Assembly (NCBI GenBank): GCA_020025735.1
Contig: JAHHRP010000013.1
Span: 1 to 23,195 of the forward strand
Direction: 5' to 3'
DNA: 23,195 nucleotides
DNA from: Evtepia sp.
GTDB taxonomy: Bacteria > Bacillota > Clostridia > Oscillospirales > Oscillospiraceae
The position numbers and the translations under genes are program-made. The stretch's first letter is position 1. Each line of letters begins with the position of its first letter. This document shows positions 15,453-23,128 of this stretch, piece after piece. The notes beneath the pieces were generated by a model. It had not been told where the DNA came from. It ran no database searches and saw only the letters and a program-made list of their open reading frames with translations.

Positions 15453-15602
15453 ATGAACGCAAGTACCATTCTTGTCACTGTGATTCTTGTCGCAGTACTC
15501 GCCGCTATCGTGTGGCACCTCATCCGACAAAAGAGACAGGGTGGTTCCTCTTGCAGCTGCGGCTGTGAGGGTTGCTCGGGTCATTGCCATCCGAAATCTT
15601 AA
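15453..15602 (+). CDS. FeoB-associated Cys-rich membrane protein
   Basis: A 49-aa ORF. It has an N-terminal membrane segment (MNASTILVTVILVAVLAAIVW), then a basic stretch (HLIRQKRQ) and a short tail with five Cys and two His: CSCGC, EGC, SGHCH. This is the FeoB_associated family, found directly after feoB in many Firmicutes. It is thought to help iron handling or assembly of the Feo complex. AAGGAGG lies about 8 bases before the ATG, and it follows the feoB stop by 20 bases. The Cys tail probably faces the cytoplasm and may bind iron; that is inference. Confidence 0.9.
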   Translation: MNASTILVTVILVAVLAAIVWHLIRQKRQGGSSCSCGCEGCSGHCHPKS

Positions 15603-15630
15603 CAAACAACACACAAACGACACATAGACA

Positions 15631-15676
15631 ACACAGCGGGGGTAGGACACAACAGTGTCTCTGCCCTCGTTGTGTT
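15631..15676 (+). terminator. terminator of the feo operon
   Basis: A stem of about 19-20 pairs with several G-U pairs and one bulge: ACACAGCGGGGGTAG..GACAC pairs with GTGTC..CTGCCCTCGTTGTGT around loop AACA, followed by T-rich sequence. The G-U pairs show it is formed in the + strand RNA. Confidence 0.75.
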
Positions 15677-15706
15677 ATTCCCCTTTTATCTTTATCAGAA
15701 CTAGAA

Positions 15707-15749
15707 AAGCATCCAGGAAGAAAGTGGTTTCCTCTCCTCCTGGATGCTT
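15707..15749 (-). terminator. terminator of the GGDEF/EAL gene
   Basis: Arms AAGCATCCAGGA (15707-15718) and TCCTGGATGCTT (15738-15749) form a perfect 12-bp stem. Read leftward it ends in TTTTCT, 20 bases after the signalling gene's stop. Confidence 0.8.
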
Positions 15750-15768
15750 ATTATGTTCCTGACAGTTT

Positions 15769-18700
15769 TTATTCGTTCGGTTCGCTGGAACTGAGCATCT
15801 GATATAACGCAGATAATTCCATCGGTCGATAGTAATAATACCCCTGGATCAGGTCACATCCTGTGTCCAGAATAATCTCCTTTTGCTCCTCCTGCTCGAC
15901 ACCCTCCATACAAACCACCTTGCCAAACTGGTGACAGGCATAGACAATACTCCGAATAAAATTCATCTTCTCCTCAGATTCTGTCACTTCCTGCACCAGT
16001 GTCCGATCTAGCTTAATGATGCTGGAGGGATATTGCAGTAACATCCGCAGAGAGGAGTAGCCACTGCCAAAATCATCCAACGCAATGTACAACCCCATTT
16101 TTTGGCACTCTTTCACAAAATGTTCCAGACGATCTGGCTGCTCATCCAGACAACTCTCTGTAAGCTCCGCTACCAAATTCGATCCTTTGACCTGATATTT
16201 TTCCAGCGTCTGTTTCATAAACTCCAGAAAATAAGTGTCTGTAAGCTGGTGCAGGCTGACGTTGAATGTGAGATAGAATGAGGTGTTATACACGCGAATC
16301 CGTCCGCAAGTACACACAGCTTGCTCAAAAACCCACCGTCCTGCTGCATGGATTAAGCTTTCCTTCTCCAAAATAGGCACAAATACTGCTGGCGAGACAT
16401 CTTTTCCTTCAAAAGTCCAGCGCATCAATACCTCGCCGCCAATGGCTTTTCCGTCTCCCGCTGAGACCACAGGCTGGACCACAATACGGAAATGCTCCAT
16501 ATTATTATGCACATCCTGAGTAATCGCAAGGGTCATGTTAGACATTTTCCGAATCCGTTGGATGTTCTCAGTGGAGTAGTCTACATACTCTTGTATTGCG
16601 TCCTGCTTCGCCAGTCGAATCAGGGAAATCAGCGTCTCCACCAAATCTTCCGGCGTAAAGTCATCATGGGGATATTCGATCACACCAAAGGAGCAAACGG
16701 TTTGCACTGTGATCCCCATTTCCTTATAGCACTCCTGCGCGACAGAACGAATCTGATCCGTCAGTGCCTCCACACCCTCTGACTGGCAGATGGGGTTTAC
16801 GATCGCCATACACCGCATCCCCTCCAGCCGATAAAAGGACATCTTCCACGACAGCTTCTCCAAAAGATTGTAAGCCACCTTTTGAAAAAGACGATCTCCA
16901 TAGGCACGTCCCTTGGTACTGTTAATCTCGGAAATGCCATTGATGCTGAAGCCAATGATCCATGTCTGTTCTCCTGACTCTTGCAGTTCAGTTAGCTGGC
17001 TGAAACTGGCTTGCTCTCGTGGGAATGTACTGAGTGGGTCCACCACAAAATTCTTATCCTGGTGGGTCACGCGCCCAGAAAAAAATATGGGGGCACTTTT
17101 ATCCTCATTCCACTTTAGAATGCCATAACAGCGGACCCACTGATTATTCCCATGCACATCCCGCACCCGATAGCGAAGGTCATGCAGGGTGCGCTTTTCC
17201 CGAAAGATCCTAGAGATATCCTCCCAGTAGATATCCTGGAACTCGGGAGTGCTGATCCGCTTTGCCCAGATACATAACAAATCATAGACCACATTACTCT
17301 GAAAGCCAAAGTCATCCCTCATATTGTCAGAAATGTAGAACAGATTTTTCTGCATGTCCCCCCAGTAGAAATAGCTGGAGTTGTTATCCTTTGAAATGGA
17401 CTGGAAGAGGGATTCCACATCACAGTGTGCTGTAGCCAAGAAGTTCTGAAAAAGACTCGGTTCTTGCAGGTTACCTTGCTGATCCTGTTCCAGCTGCGCG
17501 CGGCCTGTATTGAAAAGCTCGTTCCTGCTGCGGTAATACTCCTGCTTATCTGCATACATCACCTTATCTGCCTTTGTGGTGAGCTGTTCCAGATCCAACG
17601 GCTGCTCATCAGACCAGATATAACCAATGGCAATATGGATATCATCTTGGCGAATCAGCTCTCGCAGGTTTTTGACTTCTTTATGAAATGCCTCTCTGCT
17701 CACATTCGGGCAGAGCGCAATAAATTCGTCCCCTCCGGCCCGATAGACCAAGTCCGTTTTCACCGCACGGCAGATCATATCATAGCAATGACAGATCGCA
17801 CGGTCACCCGCCTCATGGCCCAAAGAGTCGTTGATCCGCTTGAGTCCGCTGATGTCACAATAAATGACCCCGACGGATTCCATGTTCAAATGTCCATAGC
17901 GCTCTGCCAGCGCATGGCGATTCAGTGCCCCTGTAAGCTGGTCATGAAAACTCAACTCATTCAGGCGGTTGATCAGATCTCGACGCTTGAGCAGTGAGGA
18001 GGTGAAGTAGCCTATCATGTGCAGCAACGGCTCAACCATCGGCATCCTCTTTTTTTCCGGGTTATCCACTCCAAGAAAGCCAATGGTGCTTCCCTCTAGC
18101 TTGATGGGACCTGCTGCAAGAGATGTAATCCCCTGAGGTTTCAAGATCGCATAGGACTCAGGATGCTGGGTTCGGATTTCCTCTAAATCGTGAATCACTA
18201 GGATCTCATCTTTTTCAAACAGGGAGAGCCACCAATCCACAGCAGACAGAGGAACACTTTGCAGCAGTTCTTTTTGCTGCTCGATCCCATCCTGACACCA
18301 TTCATATGTGTTTTTTATCACATTCTCGTCACGGAGTTCAAACACATAGACACGGTCACAAGAAAATATCTTCCCAATATAGGACAGGATATTCTGAAGG
18401 GATTTCTCAGGATCTGTATTAGAAAAGGTCTGGCGCAGACACTCATTCAGGATACTTTCGCTGTGGACATAGAAATAAGGTGACTCACTGGATAGCTGAG
18501 GATCTACTTCATCAATATCAATCGCGATCTCAAATCGATACCGATGCCCTTGCTCGTGGACCACAGTATCCTTCACCAAAAAACGCTTGTTCAGCAAGGT
18601 ATTTTTATGGACCCACGAAACAAACGTATTCTCTTTCAACATCTCGTTGGTACAAAACTCACAAGGGATAGCACATCCTTGCAGGCTCTCATGGCACTTT

Positions 18701-18849
18701 TTATGCCGATAATCCTCATGACTTTTGAACTCTAAACTGTCACGCAGTCGCTGATTGACATACATCAGTTCATCAGTATCTATGTCTGCCACATAGACAA
18801 CCACATCCATTTTCTCAAAAAACTCTTCGACTCTCTTTATGAATTGCAT
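15769..18849 (-). CDS. multi-domain c-di-GMP protein: PAS-GAF-GGDEF-PAS-degenerate GGDEF-EAL
   Basis: 1026-aa cytoplasmic signalling protein with no membrane segment. Domains in order: PAS (about 8-113, with Cys 52, 59, 63 and 66), GAF (about 131-265), GGDEF (about 293-440, active motif AGGDEF at 371-376, RxxD inhibitory site not conserved), PAS (about 485-600), a second GGDEF fold whose motif is YRLEGMRC (about 673-680) and so inactive, and EAL (about 775-1020). EAL catalytic elements are present: EVLMRW 806-811 (EVL in place of EAL), ELTES 895, DDFGSG 925-930, Lys 946, Glu 982 and Gln 1002. It can probably both make and degrade c-di-GMP under sensory control. AAGGAGAAG precedes the ATG. Confidence 0.95.
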   Translation of the reverse strand: MQFIKRVEEFFEKMDVVVYVADIDTDELMYVNQRLRDSLEFKSHEDYRHKKCHESLQGCAIPCEFCTNEMLKENTFVSWVHKNTLLNKRFLVKDTVVHEQGHRYRFEIAIDIDEVDPQLSSESPYFYVHSESILNECLRQTFSNTDPEKSLQNILSYIGKIFSCDRVYVFELRDENVIKNTYEWCQDGIEQQKELLQSVPLSAVDWWLSLFEKDEILVIHDLEEIRTQHPESYAILKPQGITSLAAGPIKLEGSTIGFLGVDNPEKKRMPMVEPLLHMIGYFTSSLLKRRDLINRLNELSFHDQLTGALNRHALAERYGHLNMESVGVIYCDISGLKRINDSLGHEAGDRAICHCYDMICRAVKTDLVYRAGGDEFIALCPNVSREAFHKEVKNLRELIRQDDIHIAIGYIWSDEQPLDLEQLTTKADKVMYADKQEYYRSRNELFNTGRAQLEQDQQGNLQEPSLFQNFLATAHCDVESLFQSISKDNNSSYFYWGDMQKNLFYISDNMRDDFGFQSNVVYDLLCIWAKRISTPEFQDIYWEDISRIFREKRTLHDLRYRVRDVHGNNQWVRCYGILKWNEDKSAPIFFSGRVTHQDKNFVVDPLSTFPREQASFSQLTELQESGEQTWIIGFSINGISEINSTKGRAYGDRLFQKVAYNLLEKLSWKMSFYRLEGMRCMAIVNPICQSEGVEALTDQIRSVAQECYKEMGITVQTVCSFGVIEYPHDDFTPEDLVETLISLIRLAKQDAIQEYVDYSTENIQRIRKMSNMTLAITQDVHNNMEHFRIVVQPVVSAGDGKAIGGEVLMRWTFEGKDVSPAVFVPILEKESLIHAAGRWVFEQAVCTCGRIRVYNTSFYLTFNVSLHQLTDTYFLEFMKQTLEKYQVKGSNLVAELTESCLDEQPDRLEHFVKECQKMGLYIALDDFGSGYSSLRMLLQYPSSIIKLDRTLVQEVTESEEKMNFIRSIVYACHQFGKVVCMEGVEQEEQKEIILDTGCDLIQGYYYYRPMELSALYQMLSSSEPNE

Positions 18850-18875
18850 GACGTTCTTCTCCTTAAAAGGTAATG

Positions 18876-18905
18876 GTTATCCCAGTCCATTCAGGATTTT
18901 GTAAA
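18876..18905 (-). promoter_or_regulatory. candidate promoter of the GGDEF/EAL gene
   Basis: On the - strand TTTACA (18905-18900) and GATAAC (18881-18876) are 18 bases apart. The -35 lies at the end of the tRNA terminator, so the gene can be transcribed separately or by read-through from the tRNAs. Confidence 0.4.
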
Positions 18906-18909
18906 GAAA

Positions 18910-18964
18910 AAAGCCACAACAACTGCACTTGTGAAATCTACAAGTTCCAGACTGTTGTGGCTTT
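18910..18964 (-). terminator. terminator of the tRNA operon
   Basis: On the - strand AAAGCCACAACA (18964-18953) pairs perfectly with TGTTGTGGCTTT (18921-18910) and is followed by more T residues. A second inner stem (ACTTGT/ACAAGT) sits in the loop. It starts just after the fMet tRNA. Confidence 0.85.
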
Positions 18965-18965
18965 A

Positions 18966-19041
18966 TGGTTGCGGAGACAGGACTTGAACCTGCGGCCTCC
19001 GGGTTATGAGCCCGACGAGCTACCAACTGCTCTACTCCGCG
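18966..19041 (-). tRNA. initiator tRNA-fMet (anticodon CAU)
   Basis: A 76-base cloverleaf including encoded CCA. The anticodon loop is CTCATAA. Initiator hallmarks are visible: the unpaired C1/A72 end of the acceptor stem (CGCGGAG against CTCCGCA) and three G-C pairs closing the anticodon stem (GGG/CCC). The T-loop reads TTCAAGT. Confidence 0.95.
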
Positions 19042-19044
19042 ATA

Positions 19045-19131
19045 TGGTGCCGGAGACCGGGATCGAACCGGCACGGGATTACTCCCATGGGATTTTAAGT
19101 CCCAGGCGTCTACCAATTCCGCCACTCCGGC
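19045..19131 (-). tRNA. tRNA-Leu (anticodon UAA)
   Basis: An 87-base tRNA with acceptor stem GCCGGAG/CTCCGGC, encoded ACCA end, anticodon loop CTTAAAA and a long variable arm (TGGGAGTAATCCCG), as expected for a class II leucine tRNA. It is first in a two-tRNA unit, 3 bases before the fMet tRNA. Confidence 0.96.
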
Positions 19132-19164
19132 ATTCCCAATCATCACACTCTTTAGCGCTTATTT

Positions 19165-19193
19165 AATATACCATAGATACTCACCGTTGTCAA
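19165..19193 (-). promoter_or_regulatory. strong promoter of the tRNA operon
   Basis: On the - strand TTGACA (19193-19188), exactly 17 bases, then TATATT (19170-19165), with a TGG just before the -10. Typical of stable RNA promoters, about 30 bases before the Leu tRNA. Confidence 0.8.
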
Positions 19194-19230
19194 TACTTTT
19201 TTATTTTCTCCCCTCTATTTTTTCTGCCCA

Positions 19231-19266
19231 CTCCCTGGATGCCATTCCTGCTTGGCATCCAGGGAG
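19231..19266. terminator. perfect 13-bp hairpin of uncertain role
   Basis: Arms CTCCCTGGATGCC and GGCATCCAGGGAG with a 10-base loop, between the tRNA promoter and the small ORF at 19361. Leftward it is followed by sequence with an A-run rather than T, and rightward by ATTCTCTTT. It could end read-through from the leftward ABC gene or insulate the tRNA promoter. Confidence 0.5.
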
Positions 19267-19360
19267 ATTCTCTTTACACTGTTTGCAAATTGAGACACAT
19301 ACTTCTTTCCTCGAAGCATATACTGGGCTGTATAGCCTAAGCAAGAAAGGAGGCTTTGTT

Positions 19361-19471
19361 ATGTCTGAGCATGATACTCACACCCTGCCGCCTGTCCCGC
19401 CGACACCGCAGGATCTGGATGACTTTATCTTCCGCTGGGAGTCTGAAGTCCCTCCTGTCAGCGACCGCTGA
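19361..19471 (+). CDS. small hypothetical protein (36 aa)
   Basis: I do not recognise this ORF. It encodes 36 residues, acidic and proline-rich, beginning MSEHDTHTLPPVPP and ending ESEVPPVSDR, with no membrane segment and no Cys. Support comes from a near-ideal ribosome binding site, AAAGGAGG ending 7 bases before the ATG, in a stretch with no competing gene. TATACT at 19319-19324 is a possible -10, without a good -35. It lies on the + strand, convergent with the ABC transporter gene, whose stop is 55 bases beyond its end. Function unknown. Confidence 0.5.
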   Translation: MSEHDTHTLPPVPPTPQDLDDFIFRWESEVPPVSDR

Positions 19472-19525
19472 AACAGCATTTGATAAGGACATCTGCCCTC
19501 TTAAACAGGCTGGCTTGGGATCTTA

Positions 19526-21289
19526 TCAGCTCTGATGGGTGATCCTTTCCTGGGCCAGCACCAGAGCGGCGTACGCACCTTTCCTGGCCATGAGCTCCTG
19601 GTGGCTCCCCTGCTCCAGGATCCGCTCCTGGTTGATAACCGCAATGCGGTCGGCATTGCGAATGGTGGACAGGCGATGGGCAATAATGATGGATGTCCTT
19701 CCCTGACACAAGCGATCAAACGAAGCCTGGATCTTTGCCTCCGTGACACTGTCCAGCGCGCTGGTGGCCTCGTCCAGAATGACAATAGGAGGATTTTTTA
19801 AAAAAACGCGGGCAATGCTGATCCGCTGCTTTTGGCCCCCGGAAAGCATTACGCCCCTCTCCCCTACATAAGTGTGGTATCCTTCTGGCATTGCCAGGAT
19901 ATCCTCATGGATCTCTGCCTGCTGAGCGGCCCGGACAACCTCTTCCTCTGTGGCATCAGGACGACCATACCGGATGTTCTCCAAAACACTGTCGGCAAAT
20001 AGAAAAACCTCCTGCTGAACAATCCCAATCTGACGGCGCAGGGAGTTCTGGGTCACTGCACGCACGTCCTCCCCGTCAATGCGGACAGCGCCTTGCGTCA
20101 CATCATAGAACCGGGGGATCAGCTGGCAAAGCGTCGTCTTGCCGCCGCCGGAGGGACCAACAAAGGCAATCTTCTCCCCTGCTCTGATTTTTAGGTTGAT
20201 ATCCCGCAGAACCTCTTCCTTCTCTCCATAGCGGAAGAACACATGGTCAAAGGTGACTTCTCCCCGAACAGACTCTAGTGTTTTGGCATCAAGCGCATCC
20301 TGAATCTCTGGGTCCAGGCGCATCAGTTCCAAAAAACGATGAAAGCCAGCGGAGCCTTGCATGAACTGCTCCACAAAGCTTGCCAACTTCTTCACTGGTG
20401 TTGTGAATGTGGTCACATACAATGTAAAGGCAACCAGATCTGCATAATCCACCGTGCCGCCCATGATAAAGTATCCTCCCGCACCGATCACCAGCACAGG
20501 CATAATGGACAAGCTAAACTCCATGCCTCCCTGAAACCCGGCCATGGTTTTATAATATGTACTCTTCGCCTGAACAAACTGGCGATTCATCGCACCAAAC
20601 TTTTCCTTTTCCGTCTCCTCATTCTGAAATGCCTTAGCGGTACGCATCCCAGAGATGCCAGATTCGATGGAAGCATTGATCTCCGCTGTCTGTGCTTTCA
20701 ACTTCAGGTTTGCTCGGCGCATTCTCCGCCGCTGATAAATCGTAAACAGGAGAAAGAATGGTACAACAGCAAAGGAAAGCACTGCCAAACGCCACTCAAT
20801 GGTACACATGATACAAAAAGCTCCCACCAGTGTTACCGTGGAAATAAACAGGTCCTCTGGACCATGGTGGGCCAATTCTGTGATCTCAAACAGATCATTG
20901 GTCACCCGAGACATCAGCGCCCCTGTGCGGTTGCGATCAAAAAAACTGAAACTCAGGCTTTCCATGTGAGAATAGAGATCCCGACGAAGATCGGCCTCTA
21001 CCCGCACCCCAAAAACATGCCCCCAATAAGAGACCACAAAGTAAAGTCCCCCTTTGCAGACATACGCAATGGCAAAAAAGACGATCACCAAAAAGAACGC
21101 GTGATAAGCTCGATTTGGCAGCAGATTGTTCATTGCCGATCGGGATACATAAGGAAAGGCCAGGTCAATGAGACAAATAATCAGCGCACAAACCATATCC
21201 AGCAAAAACAAGTGCATGTGGGGTTTATAATAAGACAGAAAGATTTTAAGTGGCCGATTTTTTTGATAGTATGCGACAGTTCGTTCCAT
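19526..21289 (-). CDS. ABC transporter, fused membrane and ATPase domains (half-transporter)
   Basis: 587-aa type IV ABC exporter of the MsbA/BmrA kind, likely a homodimer. Six membrane segments occupy about residues 25-310, and the ATPase domain begins near 343. Walker A is GPSGGGKTT (378-386), Q-loop IVQQEVFLF, signature LSGGQ (482-486), Walker B VILDEATSALD (from 503) and switch His 538. All motifs are intact. The signature is followed by IARVFLKNPP rather than the usual IARALLxNPP. GGAGG lies 7 bases before the ATG. It is monocistronic with a strong promoter. Cargo could be a drug, lipid or peptide; no neighbouring gene indicates which. Confidence 0.95.
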   Translation of the reverse strand: MERTVAYYQKNRPLKIFLSYYKPHMHLFLLDMVCALIICLIDLAFPYVSRSAMNNLLPNRAYHAFFLVIVFFAIAYVCKGGLYFVVSYWGHVFGVRVEADLRRDLYSHMESLSFSFFDRNRTGALMSRVTNDLFEITELAHHGPEDLFISTVTLVGAFCIMCTIEWRLAVLSFAVVPFFLLFTIYQRRRMRRANLKLKAQTAEINASIESGISGMRTAKAFQNEETEKEKFGAMNRQFVQAKSTYYKTMAGFQGGMEFSLSIMPVLVIGAGGYFIMGGTVDYADLVAFTLYVTTFTTPVKKLASFVEQFMQGSAGFHRFLELMRLDPEIQDALDAKTLESVRGEVTFDHVFFRYGEKEEVLRDINLKIRAGEKIAFVGPSGGGKTTLCQLIPRFYDVTQGAVRIDGEDVRAVTQNSLRRQIGIVQQEVFLFADSVLENIRYGRPDATEEEVVRAAQQAEIHEDILAMPEGYHTYVGERGVMLSGGQKQRISIARVFLKNPPIVILDEATSALDSVTEAKIQASFDRLCQGRTSIIIAHRLSTIRNADRIAVINQERILEQGSHQELMARKGAYAALVLAQERITHQS

Positions 21290-21330
21290 ACGAAACCCTC
21301 CAGAATTTTTCCAGAATCGTTTTTAAGGTA

Positions 21331-21359
21331 ATTATATCGTTCTTTCCCATGCCTTTCAA
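21331..21359 (-). promoter_or_regulatory. promoter of the ABC half-transporter gene
   Basis: On the - strand TTGAAA (21359-21354), 17 bases, then a perfect TATAAT (21336-21331), giving a leader of about 35 bases to the ATG at 21289. Confidence 0.75.
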
Positions 21360-21422
21360 GTCCCATCGCTCATCTTAACGGTTTGTGGATCCCATGGTCA
21401 ATGCTTCACAATTCATCAATTA

Positions 21423-21462
21423 GAAAAATGGGTACACCCTTTTTAAGAGGATGTACCCATTT
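21423..21462 (-). terminator. terminator of the CoA-transferase gene
   Basis: AAATGGGTACA (21426-21436) and TGTACCCATTT (21452-21462) form a stem extended by two G-C pairs after a bulge. Read leftward it continues into TTTTTCTA. It is 25 bases past the CoA-transferase stop. Confidence 0.85.
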
Positions 21463-21487
21463 GAACATATCTGCGAAATCGCAGAGC

Positions 21488-22897
21488 TTAGAAATACATG
21501 TACTTGTTGGCTTCCTTACGCAGTTCGGCACGGAAGTCAGGGTGTGCCACAGCGATCAGGTTCTCTACGCGCTGCTTCACAGTACGAGCACGCAGCTTAG
21601 CCACGCCGTATTCAGTAACAACCATATCAGTCAGGTTACGGGAGACAGAGACGATGGAGCCGGGATCCAGAATGGGAGCGATTCGGGACACGGTACCCTT
21701 CTTAGCAGTGGAGATCTGGCACAGCATCGCACGGCCACCTCTGGAGTGATAAGCACCGTAAGCATAGTCAGTCGCACCACCGGTACCGGAGAACTGAATG
21801 TGACCCAGAGCCTCTGCTGCTACCTGACCAGTCAGGTCAATCTGAAGAGCAGCGTTAATGGAAACCATGTTATCCTGCTGTGCAATGACCATGGGGTCGT
21901 TGGTGTAACGGCCACGGCGCATCATAACACGGGGATGGTCGTTGAGGAAGTTATAGGTAAAGTTGTCGGCAATGATGAATGCACCAACAGACCAGCCCTT
22001 ATCCAGGTTCTTATAGCGGTTGGTAACCACGCCGTTCTGGATCATGTGGGCCATGGATGCACCGATCTGCTCGGTGTGGATCCCCAAGTCATGACGGCTC
22101 ATCAGCTCAAACCCGATGGCGTTAGGAATGCCGCCGAAGCCCAACTGGATGCAGTCGCCGTCGTGGACCATCTCAGCAGCCAGACCAGCGATGGTCTTTT
22201 CTGCCTCACCGATGGGGGGATCCTGCAGCTCATACAGCTCCAGGTCAGACTCGATGATGACATCTGCCATGTAAACAGGAATGGCACACTCACCAGACAG
22301 ACGGGGGATTCTGGGGTTGACTTCAAAGATAACTTTGTCAGCGGAGTAGAGAGACTCAATCTCCCACTGCAGGTCACAGGAGACACAGCAGAAGCCGTGC
22401 TCATCCATGGGGGACACGCCAATGACAACCACGTTAGGACGCTTGCAGCGGTGCAGCTCCTGACCATAGTTGTGCAAGTTGACAGGGAAGTAAGTGCTCA
22501 TCCCACTGGGATGAATCTTACGGAAGTTGCCATCATAGAAGAAGGTCTGATGATGGAACTTATCCTTATATTCTGGGTTGACATGAACCTCGTACTCAGA
22601 GCCCCAGCGGTGAACGCAGGACCACAACTCCACCGGGTTATTGGGGTCGATACGATCAGCGATCCGGTGCAGATTCCGATAGAAAAGACGGGGTTCACAG
22701 GCGTGGATGGAGTTGACAATGCAGTCGCCGCTCTCGATGATAGCCAGAGCGTCTTCCACAGTACCCAGCTTGCTCTTGTAGATCTCCTGATGAGTCATGC
22801 CGGCATAAGCGTTACTGAGATATTCCTCATGCTTCTTATGCTTTTTCAGCATGACATCAGGAACATAACGATCATAGTTTGCGTAATGCTCAAACAT
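21488..22897 (-). CDS. acetyl-CoA hydrolase/transferase-family CoA-transferase
   Basis: 469-aa family I type CoA-transferase, related to 4-hydroxybutyrate and butyryl-CoA:acetate CoA-transferases, which move CoA between a carboxylic acid and acetyl-CoA. Visible motifs are QLGFGGIPNAI (251-261), the catalytic Glu 276 in GIHTEQIGA (272-280), the glycine-rich GTGGATDYAYGA (371-382) and the C-terminal VVTEYGVAKLRART and AHPDF. Many relatives read GIHTEM/SEM then SDG, so QIGAS after the Glu is a variant. The ATG at 22897 has GGAGG about 10 bases upstream; the longer frame to 22984 lacks a site. It is monocistronic. In a gut anaerobe it may serve the last step of butyrate or another acid's formation, but substrate cannot be fixed from sequence. 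Confidence 0.9.
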   Translation of the reverse strand: MFEHYANYDRYVPDVMLKKHKKHEEYLSNAYAGMTHQEIYKSKLGTVEDALAIIESGDCIVNSIHACEPRLFYRNLHRIADRIDPNNPVELWSCVHRWGSEYEVHVNPEYKDKFHHQTFFYDGNFRKIHPSGMSTYFPVNLHNYGQELHRCKRPNVVVIGVSPMDEHGFCCVSCDLQWEIESLYSADKVIFEVNPRIPRLSGECAIPVYMADVIIESDLELYELQDPPIGEAEKTIAGLAAEMVHDGDCIQLGFGGIPNAIGFELMSRHDLGIHTEQIGASMAHMIQNGVVTNRYKNLDKGWSVGAFIIADNFTYNFLNDHPRVMMRRGRYTNDPMVIAQQDNMVSINAALQIDLTGQVAAEALGHIQFSGTGGATDYAYGAYHSRGGRAMLCQISTAKKGTVSRIAPILDPGSIVSVSRNLTDMVVTEYGVAKLRARTVKQRVENLIAVAHPDFRAELRKEANKYMYF

Positions 22898-22930
22898 TGA
22901 AATGTGTCCTCCTGTCTCGATATGATAGTA

Positions 22931-22959
22931 CCAGACTGTGCTATGCACAAGTTTACCGC
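22931..22959 (-). promoter_or_regulatory. candidate promoter region of the CoA-transferase gene
   Basis: On the - strand TTGTGC, a 17-base spacer and TATCAT (about 22959-22931) form one candidate. A second, further upstream, uses TTGACT near 22990 with TAGGAT 17 bases later. Both are imperfect. The rest of 22960-23110 shows no ORF with a ribosome binding site. Confidence 0.4.
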
Positions 22960-23119
22960 TATATCCTACTCTATATGATACCAAAAGTCAAGACGGGCAA
23001 TGCGCGCTACTTTTACCAAAATTTTTGCACTGATTTTGTCTGTTTTTGACATAGTACGGTGGACAGGAAGATGATTTCTCCTTTTTCTTTTTGTTTTCCT
23101 TCCCCTGCCCTATGTTTTC

Positions 23120-23128
23120 TGCTATAAT
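23120..23128 (+). promoter_or_regulatory. extended -10 promoter reading off the right edge
   Basis: TGCTATAAT is a perfect -10 with TG extension, identical to the purC promoter core. It is followed at 23159-23185 by a hairpin TTCTTTCCTT / AAGGAAAGAA in what would be the leader. The gene it serves lies outside the window. Confidence 0.5.

Noticed and set aside
15707..19266. Shared CCTGGATGC core in the hairpins at 15707-15749 and 19231-19266 as a repeat family
   Set aside because: Only about nine bases are shared and the rest differs. Two copies are too few to call a repeat.
21383..22900. 505-residue open frame on the + strand opposite the CoA-transferase
   Set aside because: It is antisense to a clear enzyme gene, has no ribosome binding site and its sequence has no recognisable domain. 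It is a codon-bias shadow.
23046..23075. TTGACA at about 23049 as a + strand promoter
   Set aside because: No -10-like hexamer occurs at 16-18 bases. The better signal is the extended -10 at 23120.
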